Shown: in pieces, positions 37,950 through 45,759 of the stretch
Layout of the letters: each line of letters starts with the position of its first letter
Position numbering within the stretch: position 1 is the stretch's first letter
Source of the DNA: Candidatus Denitrolinea symbiosum
Lineage (GTDB): Bacteria > Chloroflexota > Anaerolineae > Anaerolineales > Villigracilaceae
Assembly (NCBI GenBank): GCA_017312345.1
Contig: BLAA01000001.1
Coordinates: forward strand, 1-64,000
Reading direction: 5' to 3'
Length of the DNA: 64,000 nucleotides
Program-made: the position numbers and the translations under genes
The notes under the pieces: model-generated
Told to the model about the DNA's origin: nothing
Databases searched by the model: none
What the model saw: only the letters and a program-made list of their open reading frames with translations

Positions 37950-39434
37950 ATGTCACGTAACCGTATCATCCTCGTCACCGCGGGGATCATGTTCAGTCTC
38001 TTCCTGGCCTCGATGGAATCCACCGTCGTGTCCACGGCCATGCCCACCATCGTCGGTCAGCTGGGCGGACTGGACCATTACTCGTGGGTCTTTTCAGCCT
38101 ACATGCTGGCCTCCACCACCGTCGTCCCGGTGTACGGAAAACTCTCCGACTTATATGGCCGCCGCCTTCTCTACGTCGTCGCCATGGGATTCTTCCTTGC
38201 CGGCTCGGTACTTGCGGGCCAGGCGCAAAGCATGACGGGACTCATCTTCGCCCGCGCCCTGCAAGGACTCGGCGCCGGCGGCGTCCAGCCGCTGGCCTTC
38301 ATCATCATCGGCGAAATGTTCACGCTCGAACAGCGCGCCCGCATGCAGGGATTCTTCTCCGGCGTGTGGGGCGTCTCGTCCATCATCGGGCCGATATTGG
38401 GCGGATTCCTCGTCGAGCAACTCTCGTGGCGCTGGGTCTTCTACATCAACCTGATCCCCGGCCCGATCGCCCTGGCCCTGGTGACGTTGGCCTGGCGCGA
38501 CGTCATCCACACCCACGGCAAGATCAGCGTGGACTATCTCGGCGCGGCGCTGCTCTCGGCGAGCGTCATCTCCCTTCTCCTCGGCCTCATGGAAGTCGGG
38601 ACGCCCGCCAGTTGGGTCATGCTCGGGCTGGCCTTCGCGCTCTTCCTCCTCCTGCTCCGCGTCGAAAGCCGCGCCGCCGACCCGATCCTGCCGCTCTCGC
38701 TCTTTCGCGACCGCCTCTTCGCGGTCGCCAGCTCGCACGGCCTCCTGACCGGCTGGGCGATGTTCGGAAGTCTCTCGTTCATCCCTCTCTTCGTCCAATC
38801 CGTGCTGGGGACGACCGCCATGCAGGCCGGCCTCACCGTCACGCCCATGCTGCTCGGCTGGGTCACGGCCAGCGTCATCGGCACGCGTCTCCTCCTGGTG
38901 ATCGGCTTCCGCAAACTCGGCTTCATCGGCACTGCGCTGCTGCTGGTCGGCACGGCGCTTCTGGCGACGGTCGGGGCGGAGACGAACTATGTCAACATCA
39001 TGGTTTATGTCAGCGTCATGGGCGTCGGCATGGGACTCTCGATCCCCTCCTTCCTGATCTCCGTGCAGACCAGCGTCGAACGCCGCGAACTCGGGACGGC
39101 CACTTCCACCATTCAATTCAGCCGCTCGATGGGCGGGACGCTCGGAGTCAGCGTGATGGGCGCGGCCCTCAGCATGAGACTCGCCTCCAACCTCGCCGCC
39201 TCCGGCCTGGACCCGAGCCTGGTCGCGCGGTTGCTCGATCCGCTCGGCCCGCAGGCGGTCGCCGAGGCGGGCGTGAGACTGGCCCTCGCCGACGCGATCC
39301 ACCTCGTCTTCGTCATCGCCTTCGCCGCCGCCATCCTTGGAATGATCTCGGTCTTCTTCACCCCGCGCGTCGCGCTCAAAGACAGGGCGCCTTCCCTGCC
39401 GGAAGAAGAGGCGCTGCCCGTCATCATGGAATAG
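37950..39434 (+). CDS. MFS drug transporter, 14-helix DHA2 type
   Basis: A 494-residue major facilitator with about 14 helices. N-terminal LASMESTVVSTAMPTIV (motif D1-like), KLSDLYGRRLLYVV (motif A), RALQGLGAGGVQPLA (motif B) and WGVSSIIGPILGGFL (motif C, antiporter) are all seen. This is the EmrB/QacA-type proton-drug antiport family. The substrate is unknown. The 128 bases upstream show no clear promoter. Confidence 0.9.
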   Translation: MSRNRIILVTAGIMFSLFLASMESTVVSTAMPTIVGQLGGLDHYSWVFSAYMLASTTVVPVYGKLSDLYGRRLLYVVAMGFFLAGSVLAGQAQSMTGLIFARALQGLGAGGVQPLAFIIIGEMFTLEQRARMQGFFSGVWGVSSIIGPILGGFLVEQLSWRWVFYINLIPGPIALALVTLAWRDVIHTHGKISVDYLGAALLSASVISLLLGLMEVGTPASWVMLGLAFALFLLLLRVESRAADPILPLSLFRDRLFAVASSHGLLTGWAMFGSLSFIPLFVQSVLGTTAMQAGLTVTPMLLGWVTASVIGTRLLLVIGFRKLGFIGTALLLVGTALLATVGAETNYVNIMVYVSVMGVGMGLSIPSFLISVQTSVERRELGTATSTIQFSRSMGGTLGVSVMGAALSMRLASNLAASGLDPSLVARLLDPLGPQAVAEAGVRLALADAIHLVFVIAFAAAILGMISVFFTPRVALKDRAPSLPEEEALPVIME

Positions 39435-39507
39435 ATCTGGGGGATGTCTCTTCCGCAGGAGAGGTTGCGCGCTCGCTGCAAAGCGTCCGCTTTTGCAAGA
39501 GTTTTGG

Positions 39508-39575
39508 ACGCGGATTTCACGGAGCGCACGGATTTCTCTTTGAGTTTTTCCGTGAAATCCGAGTCATCCGTGTTC
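39508..39575. repeat. Mirrored word array W6
   Basis: Arm 39508-39536 (ACGCGGATTTCACGGAGCGC...) is mirrored by 39550-39575 (reads ACACGGAT...CGGATTTCACGG on the other strand). It lies between convergent MFS and HAD genes, and the HAD frame ends inside it. Confidence 0.75.
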
Positions 39576-40245
39576 GATGCCCGGCAAATAGCAATTCTTC
39601 CAATTTGTCCAGCGAGACTTCGGCCAGCGAGTTGACGGTCAGGTTCGCGCCGTCCGTGCCGAAGCGGATGGTCAGCGGGTTGGGGACGGCCACCACAAAG
39701 ATGCCCGCAGACTTGGCGGCGCGCACGCCGTTGAGCGAATCCTCGAAGACCACCGCCGCCGCTTTCGGGACCTCGAGCCGGTCCGCCGCGAGCAGGAACA
39801 GGTCGGGGTGCGGCTTGGCGCGCCCGGGCGCGACGTCGTCGGAGCAGAGGACCGCGTCGAAACGGGAGTCCAGCCCCAGTCGGGAAAGATGCGAGTCCAC
39901 CCAGGCGTGGGGCGAGCTCGAAGCCACGGCGAGGCCCAGTCCGCGCCGCGCGGCCTCGTCGAGCAGGTCGGTCACGCCGGGCAGGATGGGATTCGCGTGG
40001 ATGAGGGCGTCGGTCTCGCGGCGGTGGCGGGCGCGCAGGGACGCGGCCTCCAGCCTGGTCAGTTGGGCGAGGTGCGCCGCGGCGTCGTAGAGAGAGTCGC
40101 CGTAAGAGCCAATGATCCCGGCCCATTCGTCCATCGGCAGTTCGTGACCGTGTTCGCGGAAGATGGCTTGCCAGACCGCCGCTTCGGGCGTTTCGGTGTC
40201 GAGGATGAGTCCGTCGAAGTCAAAGATGAGGGCTTGGAGAGTCAT
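39517..40245 (-). CDS. HAD-family phosphatase, beta-PGM-like
   Basis: HAD hydrolase of 242 residues. Catalytic motif IFDFDGLILDTE at the N-terminus (nucleophile Asp in DFDG), motif II SSSP, motif III Lys in GRAKPHPDLFL and motif IV FEDSLNGVRAA. The helical cap is of the beta-phosphoglucomutase type. The last 16 or so residues (RISRKNSKRNPCAP) are encoded by the W6 repeat, so the native C-terminus was probably replaced. Start at MTLQALIFDFDG. Confidence 0.88.
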   Translation of the reverse strand: MTLQALIFDFDGLILDTETPEAAVWQAIFREHGHELPMDEWAGIIGSYGDSLYDAAAHLAQLTRLEAASLRARHRRETDALIHANPILPGVTDLLDEAARRGLGLAVASSSPHAWVDSHLSRLGLDSRFDAVLCSDDVAPGRAKPHPDLFLLAADRLEVPKAAAVVFEDSLNGVRAAKSAGIFVVAVPNPLTIRFGTDGANLTVNSLAEVSLDKLEELLFAGHRTRMTRISRKNSKRNPCAP

Positions 40246-40346
40246 GGATGTTCTCAATTCTGTTTGGAGTCGCGCAAGTATATCAAAGACTGCCACGTTT
40301 CGCCCGCGACGGGGTTACAATGTACATCTTTGACGACGGAGGCGAC

Positions 40347-41036
40347 ATGCGTAATAGATTTCTGTACAGGCTGGCGCGCGGCGCGATCCGAGCCTATGCC
40401 CAACTGTGGTTCAAGATGCGCGTCCATTGGAGGGCGCCCCTGCCGCACGGACGGAAACTGATCGCGGCCAACCATCCTTCCTGCACCGACCCGTTTGTGA
40501 TTCCCCTGCTGACGAAGGTTGAAATGAGCATCCTGATTACGGGCAAGGCGTTTAAAGTGCCGTTGTTCAACGATCTCCTGCGGCGCTGCGGACAGATCCC
40601 CGTGGTGGAGGGCAGCGGCCGCGACGCGCTGGAGGAGGCGCGCCTGCGTCTCGAATCGGATGAGACGGTGGCGATCTTCCCCGAGGGGCATCTCAGCCCG
40701 CAGGAGGGCGGTCATCTCCCGGCGCGGCCGGGCGCAGCGCGCCTTGCCATGTTGACCGGCGCGCCGGTGATCCCGGTGGGCATCTATTATCCGCGCGAAA
40801 AGAACGTTTATATTTCGAGCCGCATCACCGGCGGCCAGAAGTCCGACGGCTATTGGTATTTGACGGGGCCGTATCAGATCACGGTGGGCGAACCGATGTA
40901 TTTCAGCGGCGATCCCGACAGCCGCGCGCAGGTGGCCGAGGCCTCCATTGCGTTGATGGACGAGATCGCCCATCTCGCGGAGGAAAGCCGCCTGCGTATG
41001 CTCCGTCTCATCCCCGCGACGGCGGAGGCGGAATAG
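40347..41036 (+). CDS. plsC: 1-acyl-glycerol-3-phosphate acyltransferase-like
   Basis: PlsC-family acyltransferase of 229 residues. The HX4D-type motif is NHPSCTDPF near residue 45, with FPEGHLSPQEGG near 110 and PVIPVGIYYP near 135. The ATG at 40347 follows GGAGG by four bases. TACAAT at 40316-40321 lies about 25 bases upstream. The enzyme adds the second acyl chain to make phosphatidic acid, acting after PlsY. Confidence 0.88.
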   Translation: MRNRFLYRLARGAIRAYAQLWFKMRVHWRAPLPHGRKLIAANHPSCTDPFVIPLLTKVEMSILITGKAFKVPLFNDLLRRCGQIPVVEGSGRDALEEARLRLESDETVAIFPEGHLSPQEGGHLPARPGAARLAMLTGAPVIPVGIYYPREKNVYISSRITGGQKSDGYWYLTGPYQITVGEPMYFSGDPDSRAQVAEASIALMDEIAHLAEESRLRMLRLIPATAEAE

Positions 41037-41052
41037 CGCGGCGCTCATCTGG

Positions 41053-41058
41053 TATACT
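41053..41058 (+). promoter_or_regulatory. -10 box of a leaderless promoter
   Basis: TATACT, then six bases to the ATG at 41065. Same spacing as at 11728 and 55418. No ribosome-binding site is seen. A -35 match is poor. Confidence 0.5.
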
Positions 41059-41064
41059 CGCCCC

Positions 41065-41598
41065 ATGCCTCCACGATTTGAAGTTGACCTCGATCTCTGC
41101 GAACACATTACCGCCGACGCCATCGGCCAGCCCGGCCGGCGCGTCTTCTACCTTCAGGGCTGGGAAAAGGGACAGCCTCCCGCCACCGTGTTGATCGAGA
41201 AGGCCCAATTGCAATCGCTGGCGATCGGCATCGAACAATTCCTGGCGGACGTGGCGCGTCAGAATCCCAACCTGGACGAGGCCTCGCACGATTACGTGGA
41301 GGAAAAGATGCGCATCCACGCGCCGGTGGATCCGCTCTTCCGCGTCGGCGAGATCGGGCTGGGCTACGACCAGCAGCGCGACCTCGTGGCGTTGATCGTC
41401 CGCGAGCTGCTGACGGAGGACGCGGATCCTGAATCCGGGGCGGTGGCCCGCTTCTGGTGCACGCGGACGCAGTTGCGCGCGCTCTCGCGTTGGGGCGCGG
41501 AGATCGTCTCGCGCGGGCGGCCAATCTGTCCGCAATGCGGCCAGCCGATGGAGCCCGAGGGACACTTCTGTCCCAAGAAGAACGGGCACAAGCGCTGA
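41065..41598 (+). CDS. DUF3090 family protein
   Basis: A 177-residue protein of the DUF3090 (TIGR03847) family: ADAIGQPGRRVFYLQG near residue 16, VLIEKAQLQSLAIGIEQFL, and a late FWCTRTQLRAL. A C-terminal zinc ribbon, CPQCGQPM...HFCPKKNGHKR, is clear. The family is known mainly from Actinobacteria and Chloroflexota and has no assigned function. It is leaderless by position of its TATACT box. Confidence 0.88.
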   Translation: MPPRFEVDLDLCEHITADAIGQPGRRVFYLQGWEKGQPPATVLIEKAQLQSLAIGIEQFLADVARQNPNLDEASHDYVEEKMRIHAPVDPLFRVGEIGLGYDQQRDLVALIVRELLTEDADPESGAVARFWCTRTQLRALSRWGAEIVSRGRPICPQCGQPMEPEGHFCPKKNGHKR

Positions 41599-41600
41599 GG

Positions 41601-41634
41601 CAGTGTTTAGAGAGCAGAGAATAGAGAGCAGTGG
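41601..41634. repeat. Short purine-rich word array W7
   Basis: Direct words TTAGAGAGC, AGAGAAT and AGAGAGCAG between convergent DUF3090 and alkyltransferase-like genes. No mirror arm is seen, so it is only a possible relative of the other word arrays. Confidence 0.4.
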
Positions 41635-41639
41635 GGACG

Positions 41640-42023
41640 TTAGAACAGGATCGGCTGGCTCGGCTCTTCGTCGAGTCCCTTCCAGCCAAACTTCTTGAAA
41701 TCCACGCGGCCTTTTTCGTCGAAGACCACCCCTTCGGCTTCCAGCAATTCACGTTGACGCCGCGCGCCCGGCCGCGGGCTGATCTCCCCTTTGGCGTTGA
41801 CGACTCTCTGCCACGGCACGTCGTCGGGACAATTCGCCATCGCCCCGCCCACCCAGCGCGGACCGAACGCCCGGTACGCCTCGAACTCGACCCCGGGCGG
41901 GGGAGGCAGCATCAGCGCGATCTGCCCGTACGCGGCGACGCGCCCGCGCGGGATCCGGCGGACGAGGTCCCACACGAGGGATTGGAATTGCTGCACGTTG
42001 GGAGGAGAGGTATAGGCTGGCAT
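41640..42023 (-). CDS. atl: Alkyltransferase-like DNA repair protein
   Basis: A 127-residue protein of the MGMT/Ada C-terminal fold. The helix-turn-helix with RIPRGRVAAYGQIA is present, but the active-site Cys of PCHRV is replaced: the motif reads DVPWQRVV. This is the alkyltransferase-like (ATL) group, which binds O6-alkylguanine without removing it and flags it for nucleotide excision repair. AAAGGAATCCC precedes the ATG. Longer readings run into the W8 repeat. Confidence 0.88.
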   Translation of the reverse strand: MPAYTSPPNVQQFQSLVWDLVRRIPRGRVAAYGQIALMLPPPPGVEFEAYRAFGPRWVGGAMANCPDDVPWQRVVNAKGEISPRPGARRQRELLEAEGVVFDEKGRVDFKKFGWKGLDEEPSQPILF

Positions 42024-42059
42024 GGGATTCCTTTGGAGAGCGTCTCTTAAATCCTTTTT

Positions 42060-42144
42060 GTACACGGATTTGACGGATCGCACGGACAACCACGGATTTT
42101 TTTAATGGTTCCATCCGCGAGAATCCGCGTAATCCGTGTGCACA
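42060..42144. repeat. Mirrored word array W8
   Basis: Arm 42060-42102 has ACACGGATTTGACGGATCGC and CACGGA words. Arm 42111-42144 mirrors it as CACACGGATTACGCGGATTC on the other strand. It lies between two minus-strand genes, just upstream of the ATL gene. Confidence 0.75.
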
Positions 42145-42156
42145 AGAAACAGTCTC

Positions 42157-42654
42157 TTATGGCTTCGCCAGCGAAAAACGGACCAGGCGGTAATCCTTCG
42201 TGGCCGCGTCCAGTTGACCGTCGTCCATCTTGCGCTGGTCCACCCCGAAGAGCGGGCCTGCAAACCCCGAACCGATGATAACCTGTCTCATCAGGGACAG
42301 GCGGTCCGGCGAGTCGGAGGCATCTTCAGCGCGCGCTTTGTGACTGCCGTCCAGCAGCCGCAATTCGACTTCGGGGTTGGCGAGCAGGTTCCTGTACCAG
42401 TCGCAGTTGGAGCCGAATCCCGCGAGGCAATAGACATCGCCGTTCACCCGCGCGTAATTGACGGGGGTCTGGTATTCCTTTCCCGATCTACGTCCGCGGT
42501 GTTTGATGACCATGATCCGCCCGCTGACGGAGGGCGCGATCTCCATCGTCCACCCCAGGCCGATCTTCAACATGAAGACCATGAACGGATTCATGGCGTG
42601 GAACGTCCTGCGCAGGGCGTTCAACTGTTTTGACGAAAATTTTGCAACGTCCAT
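42157..42654 (-). CDS. Deazaflavin-dependent nitroreductase-family protein
   Basis: A 165-residue split-barrel protein of the DUF385/F420H2-dependent reductase group. Seen: IMVIKHRGRRSGKEYQTPVNY near residue 46, GDVYCLAGFGSNCDWYRNL (the cofactor-binding region) and NPEVELRLLDG. Family members in actinobacteria reduce quinones or nitro compounds with F420. The cofactor here is inferred. It shares direction with surE upstream. Confidence 0.82.
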   Translation of the reverse strand: MDVAKFSSKQLNALRRTFHAMNPFMVFMLKIGLGWTMEIAPSVSGRIMVIKHRGRRSGKEYQTPVNYARVNGDVYCLAGFGSNCDWYRNLLANPEVELRLLDGSHKARAEDASDSPDRLSLMRQVIIGSGFAGPLFGVDQRKMDDGQLDAATKDYRLVRFSLAKP

Positions 42655-42714
42655 GTTCCCTCCCGAAACGCGGGCGCGGCCGCGATCCCTGCCGCGGCGC
42701 GAGCGGAACGATTC

Positions 42715-43479
42715 TCAAAACTTCCACTTTTTCAACTCGTCCACCATCTTGTGATGGGTCAGATCCAATTGCAGCGGCGTGATGGAGACGTAGCCCGCGC
42801 GCAGCGCGCCGAAGTCCGTGCCGGGTTCGTCCACGCCGGTGGGGGCCTGTCCGCCGATCCAGTAGTAGGGACGGCCGCGCGGGTCGAGGCGGCGGTCGAG
42901 TTCGTCGCGGTAGAGGCGCAATCCCTGGCGGGTGATCATAAAGCCCTTCAGTTCGTCCTTTGGCAAATACGGCACGTTGACGTTCAACACCACGCCTTCG
43001 GGAAGTCCCTTTTTGAGGACGCGCCGCGTCACCTGGCGCGCCACCGATGCGGCGGCGCTGTAATCCAATTTGCTTTTGTTGTTCTCCGGCGAATCGAGCG
43101 AGACGGCGATCCCGGGCAGGCCGTCAATCACCGCCTCCATCGCGGCGGTGACCGTCCCGGAGTAGGTTACGTCGTGGCCGAGGTTGGCGTTGGGATTGAT
43201 GCCCGAAACCACGATGTCAATTTTCTCCTGGATCAAGCCGAGCAGCGGAAGCGCCACACAGTCCGAGGGCGCGCCGTCGGACGTGTACGCGGACGAGCCG
43301 TCGGCGAGCGTCGTCTCGCGCACGCGCAGGGGACGGTCCATCGTCTTCACGTGTCCCGAAGCGGACCAGTTTTTGTCCGGCGCGAAGACAGTCACTTTGC
43401 CGAGTTTGCGCATTTCCTGGGCCAGAGCCAGCAGTCCCGGCGCCTGTACGCCGTCGTCATTGGTTACGAGGATGTGCAT
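42715..43479 (-). CDS. surE: 5'-nucleotidase SurE
   Basis: Survival protein SurE, a divalent-metal nucleotidase/exopolyphosphatase of 254 residues. N-terminal ILVTNDDGVQAPGL carries the metal Asp pair, followed by APDKNWSASGH and SGINPNANLGHDVTYSGTVTAAMEA. The C-terminus ends in a long loop with ITPLQLDLTHH. Full length. Start at MHILVTNDD. Confidence 0.95.
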   Translation of the reverse strand: MHILVTNDDGVQAPGLLALAQEMRKLGKVTVFAPDKNWSASGHVKTMDRPLRVRETTLADGSSAYTSDGAPSDCVALPLLGLIQEKIDIVVSGINPNANLGHDVTYSGTVTAAMEAVIDGLPGIAVSLDSPENNKSKLDYSAAASVARQVTRRVLKKGLPEGVVLNVNVPYLPKDELKGFMITRQGLRLYRDELDRRLDPRGRPYYWIGGQAPTGVDEPGTDFGALRAGYVSITPLQLDLTHHKMVDELKKWKF

Positions 43480-43552
43480 GGTGGTTTTCCGATTTTGGAT
43501 TTCTGCGGATGATTATAATCAATAGATCACGAAAACCGCTCGCAACTTGCGC

Positions 43553-43663
43553 TCTCCAGGGGATGAATCCCCCGCCTCAGTTCGCGAAAGTCGGATAAAT
43601 CCGACTCTGCGCGGTCAGTCCGAAGGACTTGCAGGTATTGAGCGGGGATTTCAATCCCGCAAA
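43553..43663. repeat. Cluster of short palindromes
   Basis: Four small hairpins in a row: GGGGATGAATCCCC (43559-43572), GTCGGATAAATCCGAC (43590-43605), AGTCCGAAGGACT (43617-43629) and GCGGGGATTTCAATCCCGC (43642-43660). Three share GGATNNATCC-type cores. It sits between surE and the accessory region, and the Cys-rich gene at 43651 ends inside it. A partial echo, CCAGGGATGAATC, is at 48414-48426. Confidence 0.7.
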
Positions 43664-44028
43664 AATTTCCCCTCATCACACGTTATCATCTCATAACTCG
43701 GCTCCGCCCCCCCTCCTCCCGGCGTCGGCGTGCCGGGACCGAGCGTGATACAAATATAGTCCACACAATACTGCCCGGGCGGACAATTGAGCTTTCCCGG
43801 AGAGCATTGAGTTATAGATTTCGTGCAGGAGCCGTAATTAAACGCTTTCGGACAAGGGCTTGGAATACCAACACAAGTGTAGCCAAAGCTACATTGCGAT
43901 TGAGAACAACATTGTTTCCCTTCTTGGGCATAGAGTCTAAAAAACTGCAGGGCAACTACAAAAGACAAGAAGCAAACGATAAGCGCTGTGAAAAGAGCGG
44001 TCTCTATTCTGCGAAGATACGTTTCCAT
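43651..44028 (-). CDS. Cys-rich membrane-anchored protein, module 1
   Basis: A 125-residue protein. An N-terminal signal-anchor helix (about 12-33) is followed by a Cys-rich outer part: CCSQSQCSFGYTC, PSPCPK, YGSCTKSITQC and NCPPGQYCVDYIC, at least eleven Cys in 80 residues, likely disulfide-bonded. A GTPTPGGGG linker follows. The last residues come from the palindrome cluster. It is close to the protein at 45342-45746 and lies 30 bases downstream of a lipoprotein gene. Function unknown. Confidence 0.6.
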   Translation of the reverse strand: METYLRRIETALFTALIVCFLSFVVALQFFRLYAQEGKQCCSQSQCSFGYTCVGIPSPCPKAFNYGSCTKSITQCSPGKLNCPPGQYCVDYICITLGPGTPTPGGGGAEPSYEMITCDEGKFLRD

Positions 44029-44058
44029 AATTTAATATTAGCAGATTGTGGCTTTTTA

Positions 44059-45342
44059 TCACTTGAAAACTCCATAGAAGATTTTCTCTTCTATTTCCGG
44101 CGTGATAACCGCATTTTCGCCCTCGTTAACCAAGCTTTGTAAAAGTTCGTTTTTGTTTTTGCCACCACCTTGAAGAGCGTTTAAAGGTCTAATAAACGGG
44201 TTGTAACTTTCCTCTGGTATTTCTCCCATAAACAGCGGTACGCGCACCCCACTTTCGTATCCATCAAGAAAATATTGCAACATATCTTTTGGAATTGCTA
44301 TGTGTAAAATGCCGACGGTGGTCTTGTCGGGGTCTTTGCTCGGGTTGGGGTTGTTGATGGCGATGCCAAGTAGATATAATTCTGTATTTGGAAGTTTCGG
44401 GTCAAATATTCTGTCGTTTATCACGCCGATGGAAACTACTTTGTAGGGCGGTTCGCGTTTTGGGCTGTCGTTGACGTTATAGATAGGTCCGACATTCTTT
44501 ACATCAGATATATTGCCATCTATCCCTATTATTTCAAACCGATGCCACCCATAATTGACCGCCTGCGGATCCACCACCACCTTTCCCTCGCGAAGCGCCT
44601 GCTTCTCCGACGCGACCAGAAACTCCATAAATTTATCAATTCCGCCCATCTTCTCAACGTCGTATTTGGGATATTTGCCGTCGGCTCTGGCTTCGGTCGC
44701 AATTTCCAACGGGAAGTCCACGCCCGCCTGCTTCGGCGCCAGCCACCCGCCGCCCTCAACGTCGAAGACCGCCAGCGGATTGCCATGCTCGTCGCGGAAG
44801 ACCATCTTCCCGTCCAGCGTTTTCTCCGTCTGATCGGGCCATTCGCGGACGAAGGCGGGTTTGTTCTTCGCCAACTGTCCGCCGATGACCATCGTCTCCG
44901 CGACCTCGTCGGCGGGGATCTTCGACACCTCGTCGAAGTCCGCGTACTGCTTCGCCCACTGCCCGCTTTCGAGATCGTAATACAACGTCACCTTCTCGCC
45001 CGATTTGGTCGTCCCCTCATAGGCGACGACGCGCTCCCAAAAAGTCAGCGACTTCCCGCTCCAGGCGATGTCTTTGGCGCTCTCTCCCGCCGCAAACGAC
45101 GAGACGACGTCCTCCGGCGCGCTCTCCGCCTGCGGAGCCATCTTCAACTTGTCCGCGCCCGACATTGACTTCAAGTCTTCCCGCGTCAACTGCGGCATCG
45201 GCGTGGCGGTCGCCGTCGGCGGGACCGGCGTCCACGTGGCGGCTGGCGTGGGCGACTCCCCTGCGGGCGAGGGGACCGGGGTGAGGGCCGGCGCGCAACC
45301 CGCCAGCAGAATGACAAAGCACAGAGACAGGACAACTTTCAT
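44059..45342 (-). CDS. Modular lipoprotein, copy 1
   Basis: Exported lipoprotein of 427 residues. Signal peptide with lipobox LLAGC near Cys15, Pro/Thr linker to about 50, and a conserved domain from LTREDLKSMSG to about SKIPADEVAE that recurs in copies 2 and 3. The C-terminal part (from about residue 165) is shared with copy 2 only. The 5' half is GC-rich; the 3' third looks AT-richer. The start at 45342 follows GAGG. Function unknown; the layout suggests a surface protein with swappable C-terminal domains. Confidence 0.7.
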   Translation of the reverse strand: MKVVLSLCFVILLAGCAPALTPVPSPAGESPTPAATWTPVPPTATATPMPQLTREDLKSMSGADKLKMAPQAESAPEDVVSSFAAGESAKDIAWSGKSLTFWERVVAYEGTTKSGEKVTLYYDLESGQWAKQYADFDEVSKIPADEVAETMVIGGQLAKNKPAFVREWPDQTEKTLDGKMVFRDEHGNPLAVFDVEGGGWLAPKQAGVDFPLEIATEARADGKYPKYDVEKMGGIDKFMEFLVASEKQALREGKVVVDPQAVNYGWHRFEIIGIDGNISDVKNVGPIYNVNDSPKREPPYKVVSIGVINDRIFDPKLPNTELYLLGIAINNPNPSKDPDKTTVGILHIAIPKDMLQYFLDGYESGVRVPLFMGEIPEESYNPFIRPLNALQGGGKNKNELLQSLVNEGENAVITPEIEEKIFYGVFK

Positions 45343-45746
45343 CACGACCTCGCTGTTGCGAATATTATCGCACAATTACGCGCGGCGAGCGTCCAGGAAT
45401 TCGCGAATTCGTGCCGCATTCGTGGACGGGTTCGCTCCCCGCCCGGCGTCGGCGTGCCGGGACCGAACCCAACACAAACATAGTCCACACAATACATCCC
45501 AGCCGGACAGCCGTAACCATTCGGGCATTCAATTATAGATTGCGTGCAGGAGCCATATTTTTCTATTTTCGGACAAGGGCTTGGAATAGAAAGACAAGTG
45601 TAGCCAAAGTCGCATTCCGATTGAAAACAACATTTTCTGCCTTCTTTGGCATAGAGTCTGAAAAACTGCGGGATAAGTACAAAAAACAAAAAGCAAACGA
45701 TAAGCATTCCAAAAAGAACGCTCTTTATTCTGGGAAGAACCTCCAT
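45342..45746 (-). CDS. Cys-rich membrane-anchored protein, module 2
   Basis: A 134-residue paralog of the 43651-44028 protein: signal-anchor helix (about 11-33), then CCFQSECDFGYTC, PSPCPK, CTQSIIEC, CPAGMYCVDYVC and GPGTPTPGG. After this linker the frame continues as ERTRPRMRHEF..., translated from the word repeat and promoter of the next lipoprotein gene, and stops exactly at that gene's start. The tail therefore looks like a recombination scar. An IS element lies 13 bases upstream of its start. Confidence 0.55.
   Translation of the reverse strand: MEVLPRIKSVLFGMLIVCFLFFVLIPQFFRLYAKEGRKCCFQSECDFGYTCLSIPSPCPKIEKYGSCTQSIIECPNGYGCPAGMYCVDYVCVGFGPGTPTPGGERTRPRMRHEFANSWTLAARNCAIIFATARS
45357..45372 (-). 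promoter_or_regulatory. Shared operator-like palindrome, copy 1
   Basis: TGCGA-N6-TCGCA arms around an AT-rich core that could serve as -10, about 15 bases before the lipoprotein ATG. The same 16 bases recur at 48332-48347 and 50725-50740. Here it lies inside the 3' coding end of the Cys-rich gene. Confidence 0.55.
45391..45427. repeat. Word repeat W9, copy a
   Basis: Words CACGAATGCGG, CACGAATTCGCGAATTC on the minus strand, closed by GTCCA/TGGAC ends. It is identical to 48366-48402, as part of a 90-base block shared upstream of lipoprotein copies 1 and 2. Confidence 0.7.
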
Positions 45747-45751
45747 AAATT

Positions 45752-45759
45752 CATATTAG
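45752..45759. repeat. IS target-site duplication, left
   Basis: CATATTAG directly before the left inverted repeat; the same eight bases follow the right end at 47003-47010. Confidence 0.85.
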
